This document shows, piece after piece, positions 46,921 to 57,012 of a stretch of DNA of 64,000 bases. The stretch is from NCBI RefSeq assembly GCF_012911895.1, contig NZ_JAAXCV010000028.1, positions 186,001-250,000 of the forward strand. Reading direction: 5' to 3'. Position numbers and translations under genes: made by a program. The notes under the pieces were generated by a model. It made no database searches. It was not told where the DNA came from and saw only the letters and a program-made list of their open reading frames with translations. Numbering within the stretch: the first letter of the stretch is position 1; the number at the start of each line of letters is the position of its first letter. The DNA comes from Bacillus sp. RO3. Lineage in GTDB: Bacteria; Bacillota; Bacilli; Bacillales; Bacillaceae_B.

Positions 46921-48273
46921 TTATGCTTGAAAAGAAGGCTGTGGTATAAAGCTGCGCTCGCTCTCAGTCTTTTCATTGGCTGCTTTCACTTGTTTCTGCT
47001 CTTGCACCTGTTGTTCAATATTAAAGATATTGATGAATAAATCCAGCTTATCTGCGGCATCAGGAAGACCTGCGAATTCCTTCGCCTGGAGAATCGGATC
47101 CTTTAACAACTGATTGATGATACTCTTTGTATGTTTGTTCAACACTTTTCGCTCCCGATCCGTTAAATCAGGCATTTTCCGTTCGATACTCTCCATCGTT
47201 TCAGCTTGGATGGAAAGTGCTTTTTGACGAAGTGCTGAAATGACAGGAACAACCCCCAGCATATTCAACCATTCTTTAAAAGCCACAATTTCAGCCTCAA
47301 TCATGAGTTCAATTTGCTCTGCTGCTTTTTTACGCTCTGCGAGGTTCGCCTCTACGATGCCTTCTAAATCGTCGATATCATAAAGGAAAACACTGTCTAA
47401 TTCTCCGATGGAAGGATCGAGATCACGGGGAACAGCGATATCTACCATGAAAAGAGGGCGACCCTTTCTCATTCTTTCCACATGGGACATCATTTCTTTC
47501 GTTATCACAAAATCCTTTGCACCCGTAGAGCTGATCATAATGTCGGCTTCTACAAGGGCACATTGAAGCTCCTGCAATGTTTTGGCATTCCCGCTGAATC
47601 GTTCTGCAAGGGTTTGAGCTTTTTCAAACGTACGATTAATGACCGTCACCTTAGTGGCACCGCTGCCGTGAAGGTTTTGGATCGCCAGCTCCCCCATTTT
47701 ACCGGCACCAAGGATCAGAACATGCTTTTTATCCAGGCTGCCGAATACTTTTTTCGCCAATTCAACGGCTGCATAGCTGACAGATACAGCATTTGACCCA
47801 ATATCCGTCTCCGAGTGCCCTTTCTTGGCAACCGTCACAGCCTGCTTAAACAAATGATTGAATACTGTACCGGTTGCACCCGATTCCTGTGCATTCAGAA
47901 AGCTCGATCGAATCTGCCCCAGGATCTGCGTTTCCCCGAGTACCATTGAATTCAATCCACACGCAACCTTAAAAAGGTGTTCAACTGCTCCTTCTTGTTC
48001 ATAAATGAAAAGATAGGGCGTGAACTCCTCTTTATCTATATCAAACCATTGAGATAAGAAATCTTTAATATAATAACGACCTGTATGAAGCTGATCCACT
48101 ACAGCATAGACTTCCGTTCTATTGCATGTAGAAACAATCACATTTTCAAGTATGCTCTTCTTTTCCTTCAATGCGTTCATGGCTAAAGGAAGATCAGTTT
48201 CATTGAATGATAAACGCTCACGAATCTCAACAGGGGCCGTTTTGTAATTCAAACCAACGACTATTGTATACAT
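46921..48273 (-). CDS. hemA: Glutamyl-tRNA reductase
   Basis: NADPH-dependent first step of the C5 heme pathway. The catalytic Cys is in [13 protein letters not shown] near residue 50, and the NADPH fold shows [15 protein letters not shown]. At about 450 residues it is full length. The ATG reading [11 protein letters not shown] is preceded by GGGGGTG; a GTG three codons earlier is possible. It is the first gene of hemAXCDBL. Confidence 0.97.
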   Translation of the reverse strand: MYTIVVGLNYKTAPVEIRERLSFNETDLPLAMNALKEKKSILENVIVSTCNRTEVYAVVDQLHTGRYYIKDFLSQWFDIDKEEFTPYLFIYEQEGAVEHLFKVACGLNSMVLGETQILGQIRSSFLNAQESGATGTVFNHLFKQAVTVAKKGHSETDIGSNAVSVSYAAVELAKKVFGSLDKKHVLILGAGKMGELAIQNLHGSGATKVTVINRTFEKAQTLAERFSGNAKTLQELQCALVEADIMISSTGAKDFVITKEMMSHVERMRKGRPLFMVDIAVPRDLDPSIGELDSVFLYDIDDLEGIVEANLAERKKAAEQIELMIEAEIVAFKEWLNMLGVVPVISALRQKALSIQAETMESIERKMPDLTDRERKVLNKHTKSIINQLLKDPILQAKEFAGLPDAADKLDLFINIFNIEQQVQEQKQVKAANEKTESERSFIPQPSFQA

Positions 48274-48302
48274 GCTATGCACTACACCCCCAACTTAAAT
48301 CA

Positions 48303-48317
48303 TTACTCTTATTATAA
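48303..48317 (-). promoter_or_regulatory. hemA promoter with possible PerR box
   Basis: The minus strand holds an extended -10 (TGTTATAAT) just before hemA. The same stretch reads TTACTCTTATTATAA on the plus strand. Its right half is a perfect PerR half-site and its left half matches 4 of 7. hemAXCDBL is PerR-repressed in B. subtilis, so a PerR operator here is plausible. Confidence 0.42.
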
Positions 48318-48652
48318 CATGTCCAGAAAAGACCCTGCCCGGCAAATGTGAACAGAAATTGAAACCTAAATATGATACATTAATAAGGTAAGAAGTCATG
48401 CTTCTTCCGGGACTTTACAGACATTTAGTTCATCCTGTAGATTATAAAGCATCAAAGAATGCTATAAAATCTATTACATTTCGACAATCCTTACTAATGT
48501 AGGGTACCAAAACAAGCCTAAAGAATCAAGTAATGAAAAGGCTTTCTGTCCATCTGTCGAAACCAGGGGCTTGTATTCTTCTTATTATGGTTCATTTCCC
48601 CTTTAAAATCAGAATTCAAAACATGTAATGGAAAAGATTAGGGAGGATGGGT
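48318..48652. other. Non-coding stretch between hemA and the LiaI-like gene
   Basis: A 335-base divergent intergenic region. Apart from upstream parts of the hemA promoter and a ribosome site (GGGAGGATGGG) for the plus-strand gene, I see no gene, strong hairpin or repeat. Confidence 0.5.
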
Positions 48653-49138
48653 ATGAAACAACAAAGAATTTTCCCGGGAATCATCTTGATAGGCTTCGGG
48701 GTCTATTTTTATTTACAGCAGGCAAACATTGTATTATTTCAGGAATTCTTCACGTGGCCCACCTTACTCTTGATTGTCGGACTCGCTTTTCTTGGACAGG
48801 GATATGGAGGGAGAGATCATGAAGCGATTTTACCCGGTACGATCCTTGTTGGATTCGGACTTCATTTCCATGTTGTGAACAAACTGGACATATGGCCGGA
48901 TCACATGGGTACTTTCATTTTGATCATTGCATTGGGCTTTCTGCTGAGATACCAGAAAACGGGGGCGGGGTTATTTCAAGGGATTCTCTTTTTAACTCTG
49001 TCTATTGTTCTCCTCTTCTCCGACAAAGCGGTAAGATGGTTAGGCTTCATTGAAGGGAATGTAGGGACCGCCTGGGAATTCTGGCCCATCATCATCATCG
49101 GGATCGGCGTATACTTATTGTTTATTAAAAAAAGATGA
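48653..49138 (+). CDS. LiaI/LiaF-type membrane protein (DUF5668-like)
   Basis: A 161-residue protein with two copies of a two-segment membrane unit. The first reads RIFPGIILIGFGVYFYLQ, the second AILPGTILVGFGLHFHVVN. More segments follow, ending EFWPIIIIGIGVYLLF. The GxxLIGFGxxF pattern is that of the LiaI/LiaF transmembrane region, linked to envelope-stress response. I chose the ATG reading MKQQRIFPG after GGGAGG. It is a single gene with its own terminator. Confidence 0.8.
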   Translation: MKQQRIFPGIILIGFGVYFYLQQANIVLFQEFFTWPTLLLIVGLAFLGQGYGGRDHEAILPGTILVGFGLHFHVVNKLDIWPDHMGTFILIIALGFLLRYQKTGAGLFQGILFLTLSIVLLFSDKAVRWLGFIEGNVGTAWEFWPIIIIGIGVYLLFIKKR

Positions 49139-49165
49139 CGTTACTGCAGCCACAAAGCAAGCAGA

Positions 49166-49193
49166 AAGAGCCCGGAATCTGCTCCGGGCTCTT
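49166..49193. terminator. Terminator between convergent genes
   Basis: An 11-bp perfect stem (AAGAGCCCGGA / TCCGGGCTCTT) with a 6-base loop, placed between the plus-strand membrane gene and the minus-strand ABC ATPase gene. U-tails are short on both sides. Confidence 0.8.
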
Positions 49194-49200
49194 GTCATTA

Positions 49201-49938
49201 TTATGAAAGAACCGAATCCAGGAATTCTTTCGTTCGCTGCTCTTTCGGAGTGTTGAACAGTTCCTGCGGGGGTCCTACTTCAACGATTCTTCCATCGTGC
49301 ATGTACACTACCCAGTCTGCCACCTCTTTGGCAAACCCCATTTCATGCGTCACGACGACCATGGTCATCCCCTCTAAAGCCAGCTCCTTCATGGTGGCAA
49401 GGACTTCTCCCACCAATTCAGGATCCAGTGCAGATGTAGGTTCGTCAAACAGCATGATATCCGGTTTCATAGCAAGTGCCCTGGCTATGGCTACACGCTG
49501 CTTCTGTCCGCCAGACAATTTGGACGGATAGACATTTTCCTTCTCTGCAAGACCCACCTTTTTTAATAACTCTTTGGCTTCTTTTTTGGCTTGGGCCTTC
49601 TGGACACCTTTTACTTGAACCGGTGCTTCCATTACATTTTCCAATACCGTTTTGTGTGGAAAAAGGTAGAAATGCTGAAATACCATCCCCACTTTTTGCC
49701 GGATTTTATTTACATCATGGGTACTCAGATTGACTTCTTCCCCTTCGATCATGACTTTCCCATTGTCTTTCACTTCCAGGAAGTTCAAGCATCGAAGCAA
49801 TGTACTCTTACCGGATCCGCTTGCGCCGATGAGGCAAACCACGTCATTTTCCTTGACACTCATATCAATGTCCTTCAATACATGTAAATCTCCAAATGAT
49901 TTATTCAATTTCTCTACTTTAATCATTTCCTGACCCAT
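49201..49938 (-). CDS. Polar amino-acid ABC transporter ATPase
   Basis: GlnQ-type ATPase of an amino-acid importer. Walker A is [11 protein letters not shown], the signature is [15 protein letters not shown] and Walker B is [14 protein letters not shown] chose the ATG reading [10 protein letters not shown], because GGGAGGG stands 8 bases upstream. It is the last gene of a binding protein-permease-ATPase operon. The substrate cannot be read from the ATPase. Confidence 0.95.
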   Translation of the reverse strand: MGQEMIKVEKLNKSFGDLHVLKDIDMSVKENDVVCLIGASGSGKSTLLRCLNFLEVKDNGKVMIEGEEVNLSTHDVNKIRQKVGMVFQHFYLFPHKTVLENVMEAPVQVKGVQKAQAKKEAKELLKKVGLAEKENVYPSKLSGGQKQRVAIARALAMKPDIMLFDEPTSALDPELVGEVLATMKELALEGMTMVVVTHEMGFAKEVADWVVYMHDGRIVEVGPPQELFNTPKEQRTKEFLDSVLS

Positions 49939-49959
49939 GCTCAACCCTCCCTATCTTTA

Positions 49960-50607
49960 TTAGTCACTGACAGACATACGCTTCTCTATAACATTCACAA
50001 TCGTCGAGAATATCAGTACAAGCACTAGATAATAGATCGCTACAACCAGCAGGTAGGTCATATAATCGAAGTTGTTGGATCCTAGTGTGGTTGCAACGCT
50101 GAACAATTCAAACATCCCGATAAAGGATGCCAGGGATGAATCCTTCAAGGCTATGATGAATTGATTACCAAGTGGAGGCAGTGCCCTTCTGAAAGCCTGT
50201 GGAAGGATGATCCTTCTCATGGACAACCCGAGGGACATCCCGAGGGACCTCCCTGCTTCCATCTGGCCTTTATCGATGGATTGGATGGCTCCTCGAAAGA
50301 TTTCGGCGATATAGGCACCGTTATGGAAGGCAAGCCCCATTACGACTGACCAGAAGTCTGTGATGTTCAGTGCGGTTAACCCAAAGTAGAAGATAAAGAT
50401 TTGAACGATTAATGGTGTTCCCCTTACAACGAAGATATATAAATCTGCCAATAATGCCAAAGGCTTAATTCCAGATATCTTTAGAAAAGCAAAAAACAAG
50501 CCGATGACAATCGCGATAAGGACAGAAACAAAGGTTAACTGGAATGTCAGCAACATCCCTTTAAGAAAAACATCATATGTACCAATAAAGGTTTCAAAAA
50601 AATGCAT
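49960..50607 (-). CDS. Amino-acid ABC transporter permease
   Basis: HisM/GlnP-type membrane subunit with five or so membrane segments. The EAA loop reads EAGRSLGMSLGLSMRRIILPQ. I chose the ATG reading MHFFETFIGTYDVF, because GGAGGG stands 7 bases upstream. The longer frame runs through the upstream hairpin. Confidence 0.95.
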   Translation of the reverse strand: MHFFETFIGTYDVFLKGMLLTFQLTFVSVLIAIVIGLFFAFLKISGIKPLALLADLYIFVVRGTPLIVQIFIFYFGLTALNITDFWSVVMGLAFHNGAYIAEIFRGAIQSIDKGQMEAGRSLGMSLGLSMRRIILPQAFRRALPPLGNQFIIALKDSSLASFIGMFELFSVATTLGSNNFDYMTYLLVVAIYYLVLVLIFSTIVNVIEKRMSVSD

Positions 50608-50649
50608 GAACTTCCCTCCATTCAATTTTTGTGTCAGGTAAAGACAAAA

Positions 50650-50677
50650 AGCGAATGCGCATCGAAGCACATTCGCT
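50650..50677 (-). terminator. Intra-operon hairpin between binding protein and permease
   Basis: An 11-bp stem (AGCGAATGTGC / GCGCATTCGCT, one wobble) followed by TTTTTGTC on the minus strand. It probably acts as a leaky terminator or 3' stabiliser that keeps binding-protein levels above permease levels. Confidence 0.75.
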
Positions 50678-50691
50678 CTGTGTCATGCTGC

Positions 50692-51474
50692 TTACTCTTT
50701 TTCAGGATCTGAAGTGATGTCTGTATTGAAATACTTTTCACTGATTTTCTTTAATGTACCGTTTTCTCTCAATGTTTCAAGAGCTTTGTTGACTTCTTCC
50801 AACAGCGCCTCATTCTCTTTACTGACGGCGATGGCTTGCTCACTGCGGCCGATCAGTTCACGTGCTTCAATGTTAAGCCCTGCAGCGATCGCTTCTTTTC
50901 CTGTGATGAAGTCAGTAATGACGGCATCATGCTTCCCTTTATTTAATGCTTCCAGAGCGACAACGTCACTATCATATTGTTGGATATTATCCGTCACACC
51001 TTGAGCCGTTTCTGCGTAAGTAGATCCTTTGGAAACGGCAATCTCCATTCCTTCCAGGTCTTCCAGTGTTTCAACAGAACTGTCTGAACGCACGAAGATT
51101 TGCGGTCCTGAATAATAGTAAGGAGTCGAGAAGTCAACCTCTTTCAAGCGGTCTTCCGTGATCGTATGACTGGCAACGGCTGCATCGAAACGACCGGATT
51201 TAACTCCTTCTACAATTCCTGCAAACTTGAATTTCTTTTGTTCCGGTTCAAGACCCATTTCTTTCGCTACTGCTTCCGCCACTTCGATATCGAAACCAGA
51301 CATGGTTCCATCGTTGTTCGTCACACTGAATGGCTTAAATTCACCGGAAGCTGCATAAATAAATTTCCCTTCCTCTACCAACTTCGCACCACTTTCTGTT
51401 GTGGCTTTATCGCCACAGGCTGATAGAAGAAATACAGAAATTACTAACAAAATCAGGCTTTTCCAATTCTTCAC
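50692..51474 (-). CDS. Amino-acid ABC transporter substrate-binding lipoprotein
   Basis: Extracytoplasmic receptor. The lipobox is LLSAC (Cys20) after a hydrophobic signal. The mature part is a family 3 binding protein (reads FIYAASGEFKPFSVTNNDG and GFDIEVAEAVAKEMG). At 260 residues it is typical. It is first in the operon. Family members bind glutamine, cystine or other polar amino acids; I cannot choose between them. Confidence 0.94.
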   Translation of the reverse strand: MKNWKSLILLVISVFLLSACGDKATTESGAKLVEEGKFIYAASGEFKPFSVTNNDGTMSGFDIEVAEAVAKEMGLEPEQKKFKFAGIVEGVKSGRFDAAVASHTITEDRLKEVDFSTPYYYSGPQIFVRSDSSVETLEDLEGMEIAVSKGSTYAETAQGVTDNIQQYDSDVVALEALNKGKHDAVITDFITGKEAIAAGLNIEARELIGRSEQAIAVSKENEALLEEVNKALETLRENGTLKKISEKYFNTDITSDPEKE

Positions 51475-51519
51475 TGGCTAGAGTCCCCCTTATGTAACGT
51501 ATAGTTGTAATCTTTCATA

Positions 51520-51552
51520 ATTTTATCAACAAAAGAGAAAATTCTCAAAATT
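51520..51552 (-). promoter_or_regulatory. Predicted sigma-A promoter with possible CodY box
   Basis: Minus strand: TTGAGA, 17 bases, TAAAAT, upstream of the transporter operon. The -35 overlaps AATTTTGAGAATTTT, which matches 12 of 15 positions of the CodY motif. This would fit repression in amino-acid-rich medium. The rest of 51553-51760 holds nothing I can identify. Confidence 0.55.
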
Positions 51553-51760
51553 CAAATTTACCTAATTTTGGTTGTTATGATCCATTTATGTGGAAGAGCC
51601 TGATTCAGCTTGGTTACAGATACATATGCGGTTATATGCTTCCATTTCCTTTCAAATCCTTTGATCATATAGGTCCATAAACCTGATAGAGTCTTCCGTA
51701 CACCTGCTTTTCTACTACTTTTAAGCTATATTGGTCATGTCGTCACGTCAGAATAAATAA

Positions 51761-51803
51761 AAAGGACCAATCCCCCTGCTTTACGCATTGGAATTGGTCC
51801 TTT
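51761..51803 (-). terminator. Terminator after engB
   Basis: An 11-bp stem (AAAGGACCAAT / ATTGGTCCTTT) with a 21-base loop and a TTTTTATTTATTC tail on the minus strand. Confidence 0.88.
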
Positions 51804-51815
51804 GACAGATTGTGC

Positions 51816-52400
51816 TTATTTATAAAACGACTTGATTGCATCCCAGGCCTTGTCTTTTCCAAGTCCTGTTTCAGAAGAGAACATGATGAGATCGTCTTCT
51901 TTGTCCATGTTGAGCGTTTCTCTTGTCACTTTAAGGTGCTTCTGCCATTTGCCTTTAGGGATTTTATCCGCTTTCGTTGCAATGACGATACAAGGCAGTT
52001 CATAATGTTTAAGGAAGTCGTACATCATGACGTCATCCTTGGTCGGTGCGTGACGGAGATCCACGATCAAGACGACAGCCCTCAGCTGTTCACGGGACGT
52101 GATGTAAGTTTCGATCATCTTCCCCCATGCTTCCCGCTCTGTTTTGGAAACTTTGGCAAAACCATATCCAGGAACGTCAACATAATAAAGGGTGTCTTCG
52201 ATTTTATAAAAGTTTAACGTCTGGGTTTTACCGGGCTTGGATGAAATCCTGGCCATACTCTTTCGACCGATCATTTTATTGATAAATGAGGATTTTCCGA
52301 CGTTTGAGCGTCCTGCCAACGCAAACTCCGGAAGAAAATCGCCAGGGTATTGTTCAGGCCTGACTGCACTGATGACTAACTCGACTTGATTTACTTTCAC
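51816..52400 (-). CDS. engB: Ribosome-biogenesis GTPase EngB/YsxC
   Basis: Essential GTPase for 50S assembly. G1 is [13 protein letters not shown] near residue 31, G3 is DVPGYGFA, and G4 is ATKADKI. At 194 residues it is complete. Its ATG overlaps the lonA stop by four bases, so it is cotranscribed with lonA, as in B. subtilis. Confidence 0.98.
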   Translation of the reverse strand: MKVNQVELVISAVRPEQYPGDFLPEFALAGRSNVGKSSFINKMIGRKSMARISSKPGKTQTLNFYKIEDTLYYVDVPGYGFAKVSKTEREAWGKMIETYITSREQLRAVVLIVDLRHAPTKDDVMMYDFLKHYELPCIVIATKADKIPKGKWQKHLKVTRETLNMDKEDDLIMFSSETGLGKDKAWDAIKSFYK

Positions 52401-54721
52401 TTCTTTTCACCTACTAATGCTTTCTCTAAGACCTCATCAATATGGGATACAAGAATGAATGTCAATTCTCCCCTTACACTTTCAGGAATATCTTCTATAT
52501 CCTTCTCATTATCCTTCGGCAGGATAATCGTTTTAATCCCAGCACGATGAGCACTTAATGTTTTTTCTTTCACCCCTCCGATTGGAAGCACTCTTCCTCT
52601 CAGGGTTATTTCACCTGTCATTCCTACTTCACGGTTGACGTATTTACCTGTAAGGGCAGATACAAGTGCCGTCGTAATCGTGATTCCTGCTGAAGGTCCG
52701 TCTTTAGGAACTGCGCCTTCAGGTACATGGATATGGATATCATACTTTTCGTGGAAAGTCTCATCAATTCCAAGGGCATCCGCCTTCGACCGGACATAAC
52801 TGAATGCCGTCTGTGCTGATTCCTTCATGACATCCCCTAATTTACCTGTCAGGACAAGCTTCCCTTTACCAGGTGCCAGGGATACTTCAATCTGTAATGT
52901 ATCTCCGCCAACCGTCGTATAAGCAAGTCCAGTGGAAACGCCGATTTGGTTTTCCTCTTCCGCCTGACCGTATCGGAACTTTTTCTTACCCAGGAAATCT
53001 TCAATATTACTGGATGTAATCACGACGCGCTTCTTTTCACCTGACACAATGATCTTTGCCGTTTTTCTGCAAAGGGCGGCAAGGTGACGTTCCAGGCTTC
53101 TCACACCGGCTTCTCTTGTGTAGTATCGAACAATATCGATAATGGCTTCGTCCCGCACTTGAAGCTTCGATTTATTCAATCCATGATCTTTGATCTGCTT
53201 CTCTAATAAATGATGCTTCGCGATATTTAATTTTTCAAGCTCTGTATAGCCTGCAATCGTAATGATTTCCATTCTGTCCCGGAGCGGGCCCGGAATGGTG
53301 GATAAATCATTGGCCGTGGCAATGAACATGACTTTGGATAAGTCATAGGTTTCTTCAATGTAATGATCACTGAAGTTGGAATTCTGTTCAGGATCCAGCA
53401 CTTCGAGCATGGCAGAGGAAGGATCTCCCCTGAAGTCACTAGACATTTTGTCAATTTCATCAAGAAGGAAGACAGGGTTTATCGTTCCTGCTTTCTTCAT
53501 GCCCCGAATCAATCTTCCTGGCATGGCACCTACATAGGTACGTCTATGGCCGCGGATCTCTGACTCATCGCGGACTCCACCGAGGGAAACACGGACGAAA
53601 TTTCGCCCCAGAGATTCAGCCACAGAACGTGCCAGGCTCGTTTTACCGACGCCGGGAGGTCCGGCAAGGCACAGGATGGGACCTTTCAGGGACTTGGTCA
53701 GCTGCTGAACAGCCAGGTATTCAAGCACGCGCTCCTTCACTTTTTCCAGGCCATAATGATCACGGTTCAGGATTTGTTCTGAACGTTTAATATCCAGTTG
53801 ATCTTCTGTCTCTGTTGACCAGGGCAGGGATACGAGCCATTCAATGTAGTTGCGGATAACAGAGCTTTCTGCAGAGCTCGACGGAACTTTCTCATAGCGG
53901 GCAAGCTCTTTCAAGGCAGTCATTTCCACCTCTTCCGGCATATTTGCCTGCTCGATCTTGGATGTTAAGTCCTCGATCTCACCCGTTTTACCTTCTTTAT
54001 CGCCTAATTCTTTCTGAATGGCCTTCATCTGCTCACGAAGATAGTACTCTTTCTGGGTCCGCTCCATGGAGCGCTTGACACGCTGCCCGATTTTCTTCTC
54101 AAGGCTCAGGACTTCCTTTTCATTGTTAATGGTTTCGATCACCATCTGAAGACGCTTCTTAATATCCAGCTGCTCAAGGACGCTTTGCTTTTCTTTCATT
54201 TTCAGGGGAAGATGGGAAGCGACGATGTCAGCGAGTCTTCCCGGCTCTTCGATATCTGAAACGGTGGAATACGTTTCAGCCGAGACTTTTTTAGATAGCT
54301 TTATGTATTGTTCGAAATAATTTAATAACGTTCTCATTAAAGCGTCTGTTTCTGATTCTTTCTCATCGGAATCTTTGAATTCCTTCACTTCTACCTCGTA
54401 GAAATCTTTTTCCCCGGAAAAGGATTCAATGGATGCCCTGTTTAAACCTTCAACCAGGACCCTGATTGTTCCATTCGGTAATTTCAGCATCTGCTTTACC
54501 TTTGTGAGGGTCCCCATTTCGTAAAAATCTTCTTGTGTTGGCTCATCTATATTCATATCTCTTTGTGTGGTTAAGAAAATTAAATGATCATCCATCATTG
54601 CTTTTTCCAAAGCTTGAACGGAGCGCTCACGTCCAACATCTAAATGCAAGACCATGGTTGGATACACAAGTAAGCCTCTTAATGGAAGGAGGGGAACCGT
54701 TAAATTATTTTGATTTGCCAC
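52397..54721 (-). CDS. lonA: ATP-dependent protease LonA
   Basis: Hexameric quality-control protease. It has a substrate-binding LON domain (about 10-205), AAA+ domain with Walker [14 protein letters not shown] near 352 and Walker [10 protein letters not shown], and a protease domain with catalytic Ser in [11 protein letters not shown] and a Lys further on. I chose the GTG reading [16 protein letters not shown], just after GGAGGTG. The earlier GTG lies within this ribosome site. Confidence 0.97.
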   Translation of the reverse strand: MANQNNLTVPLLPLRGLLVYPTMVLHLDVGRERSVQALEKAMMDDHLIFLTTQRDMNIDEPTQEDFYEMGTLTKVKQMLKLPNGTIRVLVEGLNRASIESFSGEKDFYEVEVKEFKDSDEKESETDALMRTLLNYFEQYIKLSKKVSAETYSTVSDIEEPGRLADIVASHLPLKMKEKQSVLEQLDIKKRLQMVIETINNEKEVLSLEKKIGQRVKRSMERTQKEYYLREQMKAIQKELGDKEGKTGEIEDLTSKIEQANMPEEVEMTALKELARYEKVPSSSAESSVIRNYIEWLVSLPWSTETEDQLDIKRSEQILNRDHYGLEKVKERVLEYLAVQQLTKSLKGPILCLAGPPGVGKTSLARSVAESLGRNFVRVSLGGVRDESEIRGHRRTYVGAMPGRLIRGMKKAGTINPVFLLDEIDKMSSDFRGDPSSAMLEVLDPEQNSNFSDHYIEETYDLSKVMFIATANDLSTIPGPLRDRMEIITIAGYTELEKLNIAKHHLLEKQIKDHGLNKSKLQVRDEAIIDIVRYYTREAGVRSLERHLAALCRKTAKIIVSGEKKRVVITSSNIEDFLGKKKFRYGQAEEENQIGVSTGLAYTTVGGDTLQIEVSLAPGKGKLVLTGKLGDVMKESAQTAFSYVRSKADALGIDETFHEKYDIHIHVPEGAVPKDGPSAGITITTALVSALTGKYVNREVGMTGEITLRGRVLPIGGVKEKTLSAHRAGIKTIILPKDNEKDIEDIPESVRGELTFILVSHIDEVLEKALVGEKK

Positions 54722-54861
54722 ATATAACACCTCCGAATGTTTTGCTCTAAGTCTTTGTACAATTCTAACTTATTTACTAGTTAGTGTCTATTAAATAGGC
54801 ATTTACAACTTTATTCATCGTATTCACTGCTTATGCCATTTTCTCTTCCATTCATGAACAA

Positions 54862-54887
54862 ACCGATTCGGATAGACCCGAATCGGT
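54862..54887 (-). terminator. Terminator after lonB
   Basis: A 10-bp stem (ACCGATTCGG / CCGAATCGGT) with a 6-base loop and a weak TTTGTT tail on the minus strand. Confidence 0.75.
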
Positions 54888-54894
54888 CAAAAGT

Positions 54895-56550
54895 CTACAC
54901 GCTTTTCTTATCCTGTTCGTTTATGCGGTCCGTTTGAATGGAATCTTTCATTAGGGCCAAATCTAATACTTCTTTAAGCTGTTTAACAGGGACTACCTCA
55001 ATCCCCTCCATTTCACTTAACATCGCCTGCTGATTATCGTAGGGGATGATGGCCATTGTCGCTCCAGCTAATTTGGCACCCTTCACTTTGGCAGATACTC
55101 CCCCCACCGGTTTCACGAGACCGTGTATGCTTATCTCGCCTGTTACAGCAATGGTATGTTTCACCGGTATGCGGTAAATCGCAGAATAGATGCCCAGAGC
55201 CATGGCAATCCCTGCAGACGGCCCGTCAACAGGCACCCCTCCAGGAAAGTTCACATGGATATCATATTGATCCGCAGGTACTCCCATAGAGCGAAGCACC
55301 GTAATCACGTTTTCAATGGAACCTTTCGCCATGCTTTTTCTCCGGACTGATTTACTTCGATCCCCAATGCTTTCTTCTTCCACAATTCCGGTCACATTGA
55401 TGATGCCTTTATCAGAAGCAGGGATGACGGTCACCTCGATTTCCAGTAAAGAACCAGTATTGGGTCCTGTCACTGCTAACCCATTGACGAGCCCGATCGT
55501 CGCTTCTTCATTGACTTTCTTCTGATAGCGTGGAGAAAGCTGGCTGGACTGGATGATCCACTCCAGCTCATGATCAAAGATTTCTTTTCTATTTTCCGTA
55601 ATGGCCACACCTGCTGCTATCTGAACCATATTGACCGCTTCCCGACCATTGCGGGCATAGGAAGCAAGGGTTTCAAGACCTTTGTCACTAATGGTCATCT
55701 CTACTTTCTCAACCGCCCTGGCAGCTACTTTTTTCACTTCATCATGCTCAAGCTCCCTGAAGAACACTTCCATGCAGCGTGAACGGATGGCCGGTGGAAT
55801 TTCACTTGGTGTACGGGTGGTGGCACCGATTAAGCGGAAATCTGCCGGAAGTCCGTTTTTGAATATATCATGGATGTGGGTAGGGATTTGATGATTTTCT
55901 TCATTATAATAGGCACTTTCCAAAAATACTTTGCGGTCTTCCAGTACCTTCAATAATTTATTCATCTGGATGGAATGCAATTCTCCGATTTCATCAATGA
56001 ACAGCACACCTCCATGGGCATTGGTTACCGCTCCTTGCTTTGGCTGGGGAATCCCGGCTTGTCCCATGGCCCCTGCTCCTTGATAAATGGGATCGTGTAC
56101 GGATCCGATCAGTGGATCGGCAATCCCCCGTTCATCGAAACGTGCTGTTGTGGCATCCAATTCTACAAATACCGCGGAAGGCTTGAAAGGAGATTTCATA
56201 TTTTTCTTTGCTTCTTCCAGGACCAGACGGGCTGCGGCTGTCTTTCCGACACCGGGAGGGCCATAGATAATCACATGTTGAGGATTGGGACTGCATAGCG
56301 CAGCTTTTAAAGCTTTTATTCCATCTTCTTGGCCTACTATATCATCAAAGCTTGATGGTCTTACCTTTTCAGCAAGAGGTTCGGTTAACGAAATGGATCT
56401 CATTTTCCTGAGTTCTTCCATTTCTTTTTTTGATTCTTTATCAATGGAAACTTTTTGCGTTCGCTGGTTTTTCAATAGGTTCCAAAAATACAATCCAATG
56501 ATGATTCCGAAGAATAATTGGATAAACAAAGCGATGCTCGTAAAGCTCAT
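54895..56550 (-). CDS. lonB: Sporulation Lon protease LonB
   Basis: Membrane-anchored Lon homologue of the forespore. One N-terminal membrane segment (IALFIQLFFGIIIGLYFW) replaces the LON domain. The AAA+ part has [14 protein letters not shown] and FIDEIGEL, and the protease part has PVDGPSAGIAMAL. I chose the ATG reading MSFTSIALFIQ, because GGAGGGAG precedes it and the B. subtilis protein starts there. The longer frame covers the promoter. Confidence 0.96.
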   Translation of the reverse strand: MSFTSIALFIQLFFGIIIGLYFWNLLKNQRTQKVSIDKESKKEMEELRKMRSISLTEPLAEKVRPSSFDDIVGQEDGIKALKAALCSPNPQHVIIYGPPGVGKTAAARLVLEEAKKNMKSPFKPSAVFVELDATTARFDERGIADPLIGSVHDPIYQGAGAMGQAGIPQPKQGAVTNAHGGVLFIDEIGELHSIQMNKLLKVLEDRKVFLESAYYNEENHQIPTHIHDIFKNGLPADFRLIGATTRTPSEIPPAIRSRCMEVFFRELEHDEVKKVAARAVEKVEMTISDKGLETLASYARNGREAVNMVQIAAGVAITENRKEIFDHELEWIIQSSQLSPRYQKKVNEEATIGLVNGLAVTGPNTGSLLEIEVTVIPASDKGIINVTGIVEEESIGDRSKSVRRKSMAKGSIENVITVLRSMGVPADQYDIHVNFPGGVPVDGPSAGIAMALGIYSAIYRIPVKHTIAVTGEISIHGLVKPVGGVSAKVKGAKLAGATMAIIPYDNQQAMLSEMEGIEVVPVKQLKEVLDLALMKDSIQTDRINEQDKKSV

Positions 56551-56586
56551 TCGTCTCCCTCCAAGTAGATACAAGTTGTTACCGGT

Positions 56587-56616
56587 TAGTATCTCCTTGA
56601 CCTTGTGGGAATAAAC
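56587..56616 (-). promoter_or_regulatory. Predicted sigma-F promoter of lonB
   Basis: Minus strand: GTTTA, 15 bases, GGAGATACTA, matching the forespore consensus GYWTA-N15-GGNNANAWTR at all but one position. lonB is a sigma-F gene in B. subtilis. Confidence 0.72.
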
Positions 56617-56768
56617 AAAAAAAATTCTGGTGGAGAGATGAGTAAAATGAAGAAAAATGGAACGATCATTGTTGGGAATGATCCACATACTCTTCCTTCC
56701 TGAGGAAAGATTACACCGCTCAGAGAATGATTTTTCTACTTATACATGGTGTGAAAACAAAGACCGTT

Positions 56769-56842
56769 CTTTTCCGCTTCAGGCTGTTGCTTACCTCTAT
56801 TCCCCGCAGGAGTCAAATGCCTTCCGCTACAATCCACTCTGT
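56769..56842. repeat. Degenerate dispersed Bacillus intergenic repeat
   Basis: The stretch contains CCCGCAGGAGTC and TGCCTTCCGCT with CAATC shortly after, in the order I remember from a repeat family scattered through Bacillaceae genomes. It lies in the 350-base gap between clpX and the lonB promoter, which has no supportable gene. The family link is from memory and needs a search. Confidence 0.5.
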
Positions 56843-56968
56843 GCTTTTCATTATCATTATCAATTGAGCATTGTCTCTTTTACTGGTTTAAACAAAGTGA
56901 CATCCGTGACTTTTATCAGTTCATTTTTCTCTTCATCTCTCGATCTCCATAGCTGTTAGATGATTAAA

Positions 56969-57002
56969 AAAAGCCAAGAATGAGGAACCATTCTTGGCTT
57001 TT
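56969..57002 (-). terminator. Terminator after clpX
   Basis: A 14-bp perfect stem (AAAAGCCAAGAATG / CATTCTTGGCTTTT) with a 6-base loop. TTTAATC follows on the minus strand. Confidence 0.92.
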
Positions 57003-57012
57003 GGGTCATCTA

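Noticed and set aside
56657-56959. 100-residue plus-strand frame in the clpX-lonB gap
   Set aside because: No good ribosome site or promoter, and it covers the degenerate repeat; product looks random.
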